64,000 bases of DNA from Aliihoeflea aestuarii. GTDB taxonomy: Bacteria > Pseudomonadota > Alphaproteobacteria > Rhizobiales > Rhizobiaceae. Position 1 is the stretch's first letter; each line of letters starts with the position of its first letter. Of the stretch, positions 44,213-52,714 are shown in pieces. The stretch spans positions 62,001 to 126,000 of the forward strand of contig NZ_JAAAMK010000009.1 in assembly GCF_024105665.1 (NCBI RefSeq), read 5' to 3'. A program made the position numbers and the translations under genes. Under the pieces are notes generated by a model that did no database searches, was not told where the DNA came from, and saw only the letters and a program-made list of their open reading frames with translations.

Positions 44213-46735
44213 ATGGCATTTGAGCGCCTCAGATTGAGCGAACTTTTCAGGCCGGGCCGCATCGTCGGCCTGCGGCGCACGCGGCTCGCCACGCGGGCGA
44301 CGATCCTGACCGAACGCCTCTGGCCGCTCGTCCTGCCCCTGTTGACCGTCATCAGCCTGTTCGTCAGCCTTTCATGGCTCGGCGTTTTCCGTCTCCTGCC
44401 GGATTGGCCACGCCTCATCCTCGTCGCGCTTTTCGCCATCGCTGCCATCGCCGCGCTCTGGCCGCTGCGCGCCATGCGTCTTCCGTCATCCAGCGATGTC
44501 GACCGGCGTATCGAAACCGCCAATGCCCTGCGCCACGCGCCGCTCCGCAGCCAGGACGACCGGCTTGCGGGAGATGCGGACCCATTTGCCGCCGCGCTCT
44601 GGCAGGAGCATCGCAAGCGCCTGTCGGCGCAACTGACCGGCTTGCGCGGCCAGCTTCCGCACACGCGCATTCCCGAGCGCGATCCATGGGCGCTGCGCGC
44701 CATCGCGCCGCTCCTTCTGGTCGTCGCCTTCGCCTATTCGCTCGGTCCCGGCGGCGGCTCGCTGGGCGATGGCTTCCGCGCTGCTGCCGGGCCGCAATCC
44801 GTTCCCCCGCGCATCGACGCATGGGTCACGCCGCCGGCCTATACCGGGCAGGCGCCGCTCTATCTGACGGCCGAGGCGAACCGCGAGCAATCCATGTTCA
44901 CCGTGCCGCAAGGGTCCAATGTCGCGGTCCGCGTCATGGGCGGCTCCGGCTCGGAGCAACTCGTTTTTCTCGATGCCCACACCGCCGCCGAGACGGCGCT
45001 TCAATCCGAGACCGTAACGGAGACGACGCCCCGCCGCGGCACGACGGCCGCCGCAAGCCAGTTCTCCGGCGTGCTGGACGCGGACGGGCTCCTCTCCTTG
45101 AAACGCGGCGCGGAAGGCGACGACATCGCGTCATGGTCGTTCAACGTGACGCCCGACGATCCGCCCGTAATCAACCTGACCGACGAGCCGACGCAGGCAG
45201 CCAACGGCACGTTGCAGTTGAACTACGAGGTGAGCGACGATTACGGCGTCGCATCGGCGCAGGCGCTCTTCGAACCTGCGGACGCGGTGGAAAACGCACG
45301 CCCGCTCTACGACGCGCCCGAAATGCGCCTGACGCTTCCCCGCCGCAGTGGCGAGGACAACGCCGCGCGCACCTCGCGCGACCTGACTGATCATCCGTGG
45401 GCGGGAACGCTTGTCGAGATGGTGCTGGAGGCTGAGGACGGCGCGGCACAGACGGGTCGAAGCGAACCGACGCGCTTCACCCTCCCCGAGCGCCCCTTCC
45501 GCAATCCGCTGGCGCTCGCGCTCATCGAACAGCGCCAGATACTGGCGCTCGACGCCAACGCCAAGCCGCGCGTCGTGGATCTGATGGATGCGATCACGTT
45601 GCGCCCCGAGGACACGATCCCGGAACTGACGCATTATCTCGGCATCATGGCGGCCCGCTCGCGGCTCGATGAAGCGCGCACGGACGACCAGTTGCGCGGC
45701 GTGGTCGATTATCTGTGGGAAATCGCCGTCACCATTGAGGACGGTGCGCTGAGCGATGCCGAACGACGTCTGCGCATGGCGCAGGAAGCCTTGCAGGAAG
45801 CGCTCGAGGACGGCGCGTCCGACGAGGAGATCGCCGAACTGATGGCCGAATTGCGCGAGGCGATGCAGGAGTTTCTGCGTGAATTCGCCGAGCGCGCCAT
45901 GCAGAACCCGCAATCGGCCATGCCGATGCCGGATGACATGCAGCAATTGAGCCAGAGCGATCTGGAGCGGATGATGGACCAGATCGAGAACCTCGCCCGG
46001 TCCGGCGCGCGCGACGAAGCGCAGGAACTCCTGTCGCAGCTTCAGGACATGATGAACAATCTGCAGGCCGGCAACCAGCAACAACAGCAGGGCGGCGGCG
46101 AGCAGAGCGAAATGAACCAGCAGCTCAACCAGTTGGGCGAACTCATGCGCCGCCAGCAGGAACTGATGAACGAGACCTTCCGCATGCAGCAGGGCGAACA
46201 GGTCGAGCCGGGTCAGGGCGGCCAGATGTCGCCCGAGGACTTCGCCGACGCGATGCGCCAGCTACAGGAGGGACAGGGTCAGATTCAGCAGGATCTTCAG
46301 GCGATGATGGAGGCGCTGGAAGGCATGGGGCTCGAGCCCGGCGAGGGCTTCGGCGAATCCGGCGAGGCGATGGGCCGCGCCGGCGATGCGCTCGGCGAAG
46401 GCCAGGGCGAACGCGCCGTCGGCGAGCAGGGCCAGGCGCTTGAGGCGCTGCGGCGCGGCGCGCAGGACATGATGCAGCAGATGCAGCAGGCCATGGAAGG
46501 CGAAGGCGGCGGCCAGCAGCCGGGCGGACGCAGCCGCCAGGGCGCCGACCGCGACCCGCTCGGCCGCCCCCGCGCCACGACCGGCCCCGATTTCGGCGAC
46601 ACCGTCCGCGTTCCCGACGAGATCGACGTCCAGCGCGCGCGGCAGATTCTGGAATCCATCCGCGAGCGGCTGGGCAATGCGCTCAGCCCCGAATTGGAAC
46701 GCGATTATCTGGAACGGCTGCTGGAGATGCGGTGA
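44213..46735 (+). CDS. TIGR02302/DUF4175 family membrane protein
   Basis: An 840-residue protein with two N-terminal helices (about 40-60 and 62-83) and a third near 163-180, a large region of beta-rich repeats (200-440), and a C-terminal half (about 490-790) that is almost wholly alpha-helical and very rich in Gln, Met and Glu. This is the layout of the TIGR02302 family, found in alphaproteobacteria, with unknown function. The Gln/Met-rich coiled coil may mediate self-assembly; that is inference. It follows lysA by 82 bp and is convergent with a response regulator gene across a repeat pair. Confidence 0.9.
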   Translation: MAFERLRLSELFRPGRIVGLRRTRLATRATILTERLWPLVLPLLTVISLFVSLSWLGVFRLLPDWPRLILVALFAIAAIAALWPLRAMRLPSSSDVDRRIETANALRHAPLRSQDDRLAGDADPFAAALWQEHRKRLSAQLTGLRGQLPHTRIPERDPWALRAIAPLLLVVAFAYSLGPGGGSLGDGFRAAAGPQSVPPRIDAWVTPPAYTGQAPLYLTAEANREQSMFTVPQGSNVAVRVMGGSGSEQLVFLDAHTAAETALQSETVTETTPRRGTTAAASQFSGVLDADGLLSLKRGAEGDDIASWSFNVTPDDPPVINLTDEPTQAANGTLQLNYEVSDDYGVASAQALFEPADAVENARPLYDAPEMRLTLPRRSGEDNAARTSRDLTDHPWAGTLVEMVLEAEDGAAQTGRSEPTRFTLPERPFRNPLALALIEQRQILALDANAKPRVVDLMDAITLRPEDTIPELTHYLGIMAARSRLDEARTDDQLRGVVDYLWEIAVTIEDGALSDAERRLRMAQEALQEALEDGASDEEIAELMAELREAMQEFLREFAERAMQNPQSAMPMPDDMQQLSQSDLERMMDQIENLARSGARDEAQELLSQLQDMMNNLQAGNQQQQQGGGEQSEMNQQLNQLGELMRRQQELMNETFRMQQGEQVEPGQGGQMSPEDFADAMRQLQEGQGQIQQDLQAMMEALEGMGLEPGEGFGESGEAMGRAGDALGEGQGERAVGEQGQALEALRRGAQDMMQQMQQAMEGEGGGQQPGGRSRQGADRDPLGRPRATTGPDFGDTVRVPDEIDVQRARQILESIRERLGNALSPELERDYLERLLEMR

Positions 46736-46765
46736 GAGAGGTTACGCTGCGCCTGTCATGAACGG

Positions 46766-46802
46766 CGAGGCATGGATTCCTGTGCCGAGCACAGGAATGA
46801 CG
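46766..46802. repeat. Palindromic hairpin repeat, copy 2
   Basis: A 37-bp unit containing attcctgtg-ccgag-cacaggaat. It is the inverse of the unit at 46861-46897 with 36 of 37 bases matching, so the pair plus the 58-bp spacer forms a 132-bp inverted repeat. Confidence 0.88.
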
Positions 46803-46860
46803 GCATTAAAAGTTGATGCCAATCTCACACGGCTAAGATTTTCTTTGCCGACTCTACCAT

Positions 46861-46897
46861 CGTCATTCCTGTGCTCGTCACAGGAATCCATGCCTCG
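46861..46897. repeat. Palindromic hairpin repeat, copy 3
   Basis: The right-hand partner of the 46766-46802 unit, ending in ccatgcctcg like the copy at 40397-40439. It lies 25 bp past the end of the minus-strand response regulator gene. Confidence 0.88.
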
Positions 46898-46922
46898 ACG
46901 CAGGCACCAGAACGACTTGCGT

Positions 46923-47288
46923 TTAATGCATCAGCGCGCGCGATACCGCCGAGCGGATATCGGCGAGCGTAAACGGCTTGTCGACGACATCGAGCACGAC
47001 GCGTTCGAGATCGCTCGCCCGCTCGCGCTGGTCGGCGTAGCCGGTCATCAGCAGGATGCGCAGCGCCGGGAAGGTCGCTTTCGCCTCTTTCGCCATTTCG
47101 ATGCCGTCCATGGCCGGCATGCGGATGTCTGACAGCACGAGATCGTAAGCCCCCGCCTCGCGGGTCAGAATCTCAAGCCCCTCCATCCCGTCTTCCGCGA
47201 TTTCGACCAGATGCCCGTCGACCGCGAGCGCGCGCGCCGTAAATGCACGGACCGAGGCATCGTCCTCGACGACCAGAATGCGCTTCAT
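46923..47288 (-). CDS. Single-domain response regulator (CpdR-like)
   Basis: A 121-residue receiver domain without an output domain. The acidic pocket is EDD (8-10), the phospho-acceptor is Asp54 in LSDIRMP, and Thr82 and Lys104 (VDKPF) complete the switch site. Its size resembles CpdR, the protease adaptor of the alphaproteobacterial cell cycle, but the output face is not distinctive and another stand-alone receiver is possible. GGGAGA precedes the start at 47288, which overlaps the hpt stop by 4 bp (ATGA). No histidine kinase is in the window. Confidence 0.85.
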   Translation of the reverse strand: MKRILVVEDDASVRAFTARALAVDGHLVEIAEDGMEGLEILTREAGAYDLVLSDIRMPAMDGIEMAKEAKATFPALRILLMTGYADQRERASDLERVVLDVVDKPFTLADIRSAVSRALMH

Positions 47289-47830
47289 TCCGCATCTCCC
47301 TTGACCACGCCCACGAAAGGCAGTTCGCGGAAGGCGTGGGCGACATCCATGCCGTAGCCGACGACGAAATAGTCGGGACACTCGAAACCGGTGAAATCGG
47401 CGTCGAGATCGGTCTGCCGGCGCATCGTCTTGTCGAGCAGCACGGCGATGGAAACGCTTTTCGCGCCGCGCGACATCATCAGTTCGCGCGTGAATTTCAG
47501 CGTCTTGCCCGATTCCAGAATGTCGTCGATCAGGAGCACGTCGCGCCCGGCGACCTCGTTGTCGATGTCGCGCAGCACCCGCACTTCGCCGCTCGTCGTC
47601 CCCGCGCCGTAGCTGGAAATGAAGATGAACTCCACTTCCGGCGACAGTCCCGTATCGTGCATGGCGCGGATGAGATCGGCGGCGAAGATGAACGAACCCT
47701 TGAGGATCGAGATGACCAAGAGGTCCTCGTAATCCCGCTCGGCGATTTCCTTGGCGAGTTCGAGATTGCGCCGGGCGATGGCCGAGGCGGAATAGAGAAC
47801 TTCGATATCCTTGCCGCGGACGACGGGCAT
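47285..47830 (-). CDS. hpt: Hypoxanthine phosphoribosyltransferase
   Basis: Purine salvage: hypoxanthine or guanine plus PRPP gives IMP or GMP. The 181-residue protein has the PRPP loop RDVLLIDDILESGKTLKFT near 95-113, the SSYGAGTTSGEVRV loop near 72-85 and the purine-specific YFVVGYGMDVAHAFRELPFVG near 154-174. Length fits the bacterial Hpt class. Its ATG overlaps the stop of the upstream membrane protein by one base and its end overlaps the response regulator. Confidence 0.95.
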   Translation of the reverse strand: MPVVRGKDIEVLYSASAIARRNLELAKEIAERDYEDLLVISILKGSFIFAADLIRAMHDTGLSPEVEFIFISSYGAGTTSGEVRVLRDIDNEVAGRDVLLIDDILESGKTLKFTRELMMSRGAKSVSIAVLLDKTMRRQTDLDADFTGFECPDYFVVGYGMDVAHAFRELPFVGVVKGDAE

Positions 47831-48390
47831 TAGCGGCTTCCTTCCTGAAACGTGATCGATACGGATGCGACGCCGTTTGCCGGAGCGTCGAGACGGCTGG
47901 AAAACCCGTAATTCGCGCCCGGCGCAAGGGGGGAACGGTCGGTTTCCAGATAATAGCGCGTGGTCGCCCCGCCCGTTTCCATCACAGCAATCGTGATCGG
48001 CGGCACGGGCAGCGCGTTCGCGCCATGGTTTCGCACCGAGCCTTCGACGAGCAGATGCGCGTTGCCGTCGGCGCGCAGAAGGCGGCTCGTCACATCCTCG
48101 ATCTGCAGCGCCTGCGCCGGTGCGTTGCGGATGGTGGCGGCCAAGGGCTCCAGTACGAGCCGGTGTCCTCCCGACATCCAGAACGCAAGGAAGACGGAGA
48201 GAAGGCAGGTCGACCAGAATAGAAGCGGGCTGGCCTTGCGGCCTTTCAGTGTCTGGCTTTCGCCGTTCTCGACGGAGCGCGTCTCTGCCGCAACAGGTTC
48301 CTCGACGGCCCGGCGCGCGGTCTGCACGTTTCCCGCCTCAGGGATTACCTGCCCGGAGACGAGCCTGCTATGATCGGGAACGCCCTGCAT
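47830..48390 (-). CDS. Membrane-anchored hypothetical protein with a DUF3426-like domain
   Basis: A 186-residue protein with a charged N-terminus (1-53), one helix (about 56-73) and an extracytoplasmic beta-rich domain (about 80-185) containing LLVEGSVRNHGANALPVPPITIAV. This resembles the C-terminal domain of MJ0042-type zinc-ribbon proteins (DUF3426/FxLYD-like) that sit next to ftsE in rhizobia, but the Cys-rich zinc ribbon is absent here, and the frame is closed by a stop 14 codons before the ATG. The usual upstream purine site is too far (13 bases). The function is unknown. Confidence 0.7.
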   Translation of the reverse strand: MQGVPDHSRLVSGQVIPEAGNVQTARRAVEEPVAAETRSVENGESQTLKGRKASPLLFWSTCLLSVFLAFWMSGGHRLVLEPLAATIRNAPAQALQIEDVTSRLLRADGNAHLLVEGSVRNHGANALPVPPITIAVMETGGATTRYYLETDRSPLAPGANYGFSSRLDAPANGVASVSITFQEGSR

Positions 48391-48545
48391 GGCGATGAGA
48401 CAGCTCCTGCCGGTTCTTTGTCCTGAACTACCCGCTAATCGTTAAAGCTTCGCTTGATCGGTCCCGATACGCCAGCGCAGGCGGCCTGCGAATTTGGACG
48501 TGGGACCATGACACGCTGCCATCTTGCGACGAATGAGAGATCGGC

Positions 48546-48746
48546 ATGGAAAACTACGAGATCGTTTTCGTGATGGTCGCCGTCATCGTCTTTATATGCC
48601 TCTGCGTTCTTGCCTGGATGGACCGCCACAGCGATCGCCTCAACTATCGTTTCTCGCGGCATCGGCGGCGCGCGCCGGCATGGCTTCGGGAGATACACAG
48701 GAACGGCGAAAGCGGCCGACGCGACGACGATGAAGGCAAGCCTTAG
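48546..48746 (+). CDS. Small single-pass membrane protein (66 aa), hypothetical
   Basis: One hydrophobic helix at about 6-24 followed by a strongly charged tail rich in Arg, Asp and Glu. A purine run (GAGAGA) lies upstream of the ATG. I do not recognise it. It stands alone between the divergent membrane protein gene and ftsE; coding status is plausible but not certain. Confidence 0.5.
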   Translation: MENYEIVFVMVAVIVFICLCVLAWMDRHSDRLNYRFSRHRRRAPAWLREIHRNGESGRRDDDEGKP

Positions 48747-48834
48747 TTTTTTAACCCCCCGTTAACTATGCCGGACCAAGGTTGAAATCTCGCCTGCCTC
48801 GTGCGCAGTTCTGATTCCGGTGAAGGTCGGTGCG

Positions 48835-49494
48835 GTGATCCATTTCGAAAATGTCGGCTTGCGCTATGGGATGGGCACGGAAGTGCTGCGCGACGTCTCG
48901 TTCCATGTGCCGGCGCGCTCCTTCCAGTTCCTCACCGGACCGTCCGGCGCGGGCAAGACGACGCTTTTGCGCCTGCTTTTCATGTCGCTGAAGCCCACGC
49001 GCGGCCTCATCACCGTTTTCGGCAAGGATCGGTCCCGAATCTCGGCGCGTGACCTGCCGGCCATGCGCCGGCGCATCGGCGTCGTGTTCCAGGATTTTCG
49101 CCTGCTCGACCATATGACGACCTATGAGAACGTGGCGCTGCCCCTGCGGGTGCGCGGTCGCGACGAATCCAGCTATCGCCAGGACGTGATCGAGCTTTTG
49201 AAATGGGTCGGGCTGGGAGAGCGCATGCATGTTCTGCCGCCCGTCCTTTCCGGCGGCGAGAAGCAGCGCGCTGCGATCGCCCGCGCGCTGATCGAGCAGC
49301 CGGACATGCTTCTGGCCGACGAGCCGACCGGCAATGTCGATCCGCCGCTGGCGCGTCGCCTGCTGCGTCTTTTCATGGAACTGAACCGGCTCGGCACGGC
49401 CGTCGTCATCGCGACCCACGATCTCACGTTGATGGATCAGGTCGATGCGCGGCGCATGGTTCTGACCGGTGGCAGGCTCGACATCTATGACTGA
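48835..49494 (+). CDS. ftsE: Cell division ATP-binding protein FtsE
   Basis: ATPase of the FtsEX complex, which activates cell-wall hydrolases at the division site. The 219-residue protein has Walker A GPSGAGKT (35-42), the signature LSGGEKQRAAIARALIEQP near 138-156, Walker B LLADEPTGNVDP and the H-loop IATHDLTLMD. The GTG at 48835 is chosen over a GTG at 48820 because AAGG lies eight bases before it and it gives the usual MIHFENVGLRYG start. It overlaps ftsX by 8 bp. Confidence 0.95.
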   Translation: MIHFENVGLRYGMGTEVLRDVSFHVPARSFQFLTGPSGAGKTTLLRLLFMSLKPTRGLITVFGKDRSRISARDLPAMRRRIGVVFQDFRLLDHMTTYENVALPLRVRGRDESSYRQDVIELLKWVGLGERMHVLPPVLSGGEKQRAAIARALIEQPDMLLADEPTGNVDPPLARRLLRLFMELNRLGTAVVIATHDLTLMDQVDARRMVLTGGRLDIYD

Positions 49495-50449
49495 GATCGC
49501 CGAACCGGCCGTCGCAATGCCCGCCCGCCGCATGAGGCGCGCGCCCACTCCGATCGTCCCGGTGCAGAACGTTGCCGGCACGGCGCTCGTCGTCGTCATC
49601 GCCATCATGACGTTCCTGTCCTGTCTGACGCTCGGCGCGGTCACGCTGGTAAGGGACGCATCGAGCGCCTGGCAGACCGAAATCTCGCGCGAGGCGACGA
49701 TCCAGATCAAGCCGGCCGACGGCATCGATATGGAAACCTCGCTGCTTGCCGCCCAGCGCATCGCGGCAGGTTTTGCCGGCGTGCGTTCCGCATCCATCGT
49801 TGACGAGGCCGCAACCGCGCGCCTGCTGGAGCCGTGGCTCGGAACCGGCCTCGATCTCGATGAACTGCCGGTGCCGCGCCTGATCGTCGTCACCATCGAT
49901 CCGCTCGCCCCGCCGGACTTTCCGACCATGCGAGCCCTGCTGTCCGGCGAGGTGCCCGGCGCCTCGCTGGACGATCACCGCACATGGGCCGACCGGCTGG
50001 TCGCGATGGCGAACACGACCGTGGCGATCGGCCTGTCCATCCTTGCCCTGATGCTGGCGGCGACCGTGCTCACCGTCGTCTTCGCAACGCGCGGCGCGAT
50101 GGACGGCAACGGCCACATCATCGAAGTCCTGCATTTCGTGGGCGCGGAAGCGCGCTTCATCGCGGGCGAATTTCGGCGCCACTTCCTGTGGACCGGCCTT
50201 AAGGGGGCCGCGATCGGCGGAGCCGCCGCCATCGTCGTCTTCATCGGATTTGCGATCTGGTCCTCGGCAAATCTAGCGACACCGGAGGGCGATCAGGCGG
50301 CCGCCCTGTTCGGCAATTTCGCGATCGGCCCCACCGGCTATCTGGGCGTGGCGCTGGTGGCCGCCACCGTCACGATCTTGACCGGCGCGACGACGCATTT
50401 GACGGTCGCCGGCTATCTTTCCGAACTCGACGGACGCCAGAACGCCTGA
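49487..50449 (+). CDS. ftsX: Cell division protein FtsX-like permease
   Basis: Membrane partner of FtsE, 320 residues. A long cytoplasmic N-terminus leads to helix 1 (about 34-55), an extracytoplasmic loop (about 60-175, predicted to contact the hydrolase or its regulator), and three more helices (about 180-205, 230-255 and 285-305). The RRHFLWTGLKGAAIGGAA segment fits FtsX. Sequence conservation outside the helices is low, as is normal in this family. The start at 49487 overlaps the ftsE stop by 8 bp, so they are coupled. Confidence 0.92.
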   Translation: MTEIAEPAVAMPARRMRRAPTPIVPVQNVAGTALVVVIAIMTFLSCLTLGAVTLVRDASSAWQTEISREATIQIKPADGIDMETSLLAAQRIAAGFAGVRSASIVDEAATARLLEPWLGTGLDLDELPVPRLIVVTIDPLAPPDFPTMRALLSGEVPGASLDDHRTWADRLVAMANTTVAIGLSILALMLAATVLTVVFATRGAMDGNGHIIEVLHFVGAEARFIAGEFRRHFLWTGLKGAAIGGAAAIVVFIGFAIWSSANLATPEGDQAAALFGNFAIGPTGYLGVALVAATVTILTGATTHLTVAGYLSELDGRQNA

Positions 50450-50562
50450 CGTTTAGCGCCTTCGATGGAAATCTTTTGTGTGTTCGCGCGTTTCGGGGCA
50501 CTACCTTAGTGAGGATTCGCCGCGCAAAGGCGTGCGGCGCGAAAATTGTGGTGCTCAAGGAC

Positions 50563-51267
50563 ATGCGAGGACGCAGCGCGTATGAATTAAAGCGCGACAC
50601 GGCAAGGCGGGGTCTGCCGGCGCTGGTTCGCGCCTCGATCATCGTGGTTCTGTGCCTCGGCTTCGTGTTCGCGGGCGGCTTTCTGGTGTTCGCAACCCAT
50701 GTCGGACGGCTGGAGACGCCGGCGGACCCTGGCAGCGCCGATGCCATCATCGTCCTGACCGGCGGCGTGGCACGCCTCGACGCCGCGGTTCAGCTCCTGC
50801 AGGAGGGACGCGGCAAGCGGCTGCTCATTTCCGGCGTGAACCCGGTCGCCCGCCCGCTCGACATCCAGCGCGCGACCGGCGCCGACGGCGACCTCTTCAC
50901 CTGTTGCGTCGACATCGACCGCGACGCGCTCGACACGATCGGCAACGCCGCCGAGAGCGCCAAATGGCTCGAGCAGAACGCGTTTCGAAGCGCGATCGTC
51001 GTCACCAACAATTATCACATGCCGCGCAGCCTTCTCGAAATGGGCCATGCGCTGCGCAATGCACGGCTCACGCCCTATCCCGTCGTGACGAACCGGCTCG
51101 ACGGCGGCCAGTGGCTGGGAAGCCGCAGCGCGCTGCGGGTGTTGTTCACCGAATACACCAAATATCTCGCGGCTCTGGCGCGCACCACCGTCCTGCCGCC
51201 GCGCGCGGGCAATCCGGCTTCGGTCGTCGTGGAGGCGGGAGCGACGCCTGACTCGGTGGAGCGCTGA
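50563..51267 (+). CDS. YdcF/ElyC (DUF218) family membrane protein
   Basis: A 234-residue protein with one N-terminal helix (about 22-46) and a DUF218 domain: ADAIIVLTGGVARLDAAVQLLQEGRGKRLLISGV near 58-92, GNAAESAKWLEQN near 126-138 and IVVTNNYHMPRSLLEMGHAL near 144-163. Relatives act in envelope biogenesis. The start is not certain: the frame is open back to 50476 and the ATG at 50563 has AAGGA too close; a start further upstream is possible. It lies 113 bp after ftsX and 76 bp before an acyltransferase gene, possibly in one transcript. Confidence 0.82.
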   Translation: MRGRSAYELKRDTARRGLPALVRASIIVVLCLGFVFAGGFLVFATHVGRLETPADPGSADAIIVLTGGVARLDAAVQLLQEGRGKRLLISGVNPVARPLDIQRATGADGDLFTCCVDIDRDALDTIGNAAESAKWLEQNAFRSAIVVTNNYHMPRSLLEMGHALRNARLTPYPVVTNRLDGGQWLGSRSALRVLFTEYTKYLAALARTTVLPPRAGNPASVVVEAGATPDSVER

Positions 51268-51343
51268 AAAGACTAGACCGGCATTTGCCTTTGCGGCGCC
51301 ATCGTGTAACCAGCGACGGCCTGAAACAGTGCGAGCCCGCCAG

Positions 51344-52144
51344 ATGCTGCAAATCCGTTCGCTGGCCTTCAACGTGGCCTTTTATGCGAGCCTGATCGTC
51401 CAGATGCTCGTCTGGACGCCGATCTACTTCTTCCTGCCGCGCCATCTGGCCTGGTTCGTTCCGCGCGCATGGTCGCGTTCAAGCCTGTGGCTGATGAAGG
51501 TGATCGCCGGCACGCATCAGAAGATCGAGGGCGTCGAGAACCTTCCGCAAGGCGGATACATCCTCGCGCCCAAGCATCAGTCGCTGTGGGACACGATCTC
51601 TTTCTTCCCGTACATGGCCGACCCTGTCTACATCCTGAAACGGGAGTTGATGTGGATTCCGTTCTTCGGCTGGTATGTCGGCAAGATGAAGATGATCCCG
51701 ATCCATCGCGGCAGCCGTTCCAAGGCGCTGCGGCAGGCCGTGAAAGTCGCGCGCGAGCGCATGGCTGAGGGCCGCCAACTGATCGTCTATCCCGAAGGCA
51801 CCCGCCGCCCGCCCGGCGCGGAACCGGCTTATAAATACGGCATTGCCGAGCTTTATGCGCAATTGAACGTGCCGGTCATTCCAGTCGCCCACGTCGCCGG
51901 CCTTTATTGGCCGCGCCGCAAGTTCCTGCGCTACCCCGGCACGATCCACGCGAAGTTCCTGCCCGCCATCGAGCCCGGCCTGGAAAAGGAAGTGTTTCTC
52001 GAACGCCTCGTGCGCGAGACGGAAGCGGCCTGCGACGAGCTTCTGATCGAGGTCGCGCGCGACCCGAAGGGACCGCCATTGCCGCAGACCGCTCTGGACC
52101 GGCTCAAGACGCTCGGCGTCGAACCTGCACCACGATCTACCTGA
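51344..52144 (+). CDS. plsC: 1-acyl-sn-glycerol-3-phosphate acyltransferase (PlsC family)
   Basis: Makes phosphatidic acid by acylating lysophosphatidic acid at the inner membrane. The 266-residue protein has an N-terminal helix (about 8-32), the catalytic HX4D motif His78-Asp83 in KHQSLWD, and the FPEGT-type motif VYPEGTRRPPGA near 147-158. The ATG at 51344 is preferred; an in-frame GTG at 51329 would add five residues. Its end overlaps the convergent ChaC-like gene by 8 bp. A member acting on other lipids cannot be excluded. Confidence 0.9.
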   Translation: MLQIRSLAFNVAFYASLIVQMLVWTPIYFFLPRHLAWFVPRAWSRSSLWLMKVIAGTHQKIEGVENLPQGGYILAPKHQSLWDTISFFPYMADPVYILKRELMWIPFFGWYVGKMKMIPIHRGSRSKALRQAVKVARERMAEGRQLIVYPEGTRRPPGAEPAYKYGIAELYAQLNVPVIPVAHVAGLYWPRRKFLRYPGTIHAKFLPAIEPGLEKEVFLERLVRETEAACDELLIEVARDPKGPPLPQTALDRLKTLGVEPAPRST

Positions 52145-52652
52145 TTCGCCTCGCGACGTTTTCGAGCCACTGATCGCGGATGCCGAGCGCATCCAGATGC
52201 GCGACGGTGTTGAGGACATATTCCTCGTTCGGACCCGACACGCCGACCGCGCCATTGACGGCCAGCGCGGCATGCTCGGCATCGAGTCGCCCGGCATATT
52301 GCGGGTGGCCGCGATCGACCACATAGGTCAGCGCCTCGACCATCGGCCCGTTTTCGAGCCGCACCGGCAAAAGGCGTTCGTGATAGACATTGGTAACGAG
52401 TTCGCGCTCGCGCAGATAGGTCGTGACCTCGTCGCGCAGCGCATCGGGCACGCGAAACGCCATGCCGATGCAGGAGCCTCCACGGTCGAGGCCCAGCACC
52501 AGACCGGGCCGCTCGGCGGTGCCGCGATGAATATGCGAATGCACGCATAGAGCGCGCCGGTATCCGTGAAGCCGCGCCCGATGCGTCTCGGTATGTGCAA
52601 AGCCCGGCCGCCACATCAGCGAGCCATAGCCAAAGACCCAAAAATCGCCCAT
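52137..52652 (-). CDS. Gamma-glutamylcyclotransferase, ChaC-like
   Basis: Probably cleaves glutathione to 5-oxoproline and Cys-Gly. The 171-residue protein has the substrate loop VFGYGSLMWRPGF (6-18), ARLHGYRRALCVHSHIHRG (27-45), the conserved acidic segment LRERELVTNVYHERLLPV (80-97, likely holding the catalytic Glu) and PNEEYVLNTVAHLDALGI near the end, as in ChaC. AAGGCG lies just before the ATG. It is divergent from, and its leader overlaps, the DUF2125 gene region, and convergent with plsC. Confidence 0.9.
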   Translation of the reverse strand: MGDFWVFGYGSLMWRPGFAHTETHRARLHGYRRALCVHSHIHRGTAERPGLVLGLDRGGSCIGMAFRVPDALRDEVTTYLRERELVTNVYHERLLPVRLENGPMVEALTYVVDRGHPQYAGRLDAEHAALAVNGAVGVSGPNEEYVLNTVAHLDALGIRDQWLENVARRIR

Positions 52653-52714
52653 ATCGCCTTGGAACTGTTGATCGCCGGTCGAGCCGGCCGGAACTGGGTA
52701 GCGAGGCAGACCGC

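Noticed and set aside
46740-46922. Short ORFs reading through the repeat pair
   Set aside because: Their peptides derive from the hairpin repeat and do not resemble a protein.
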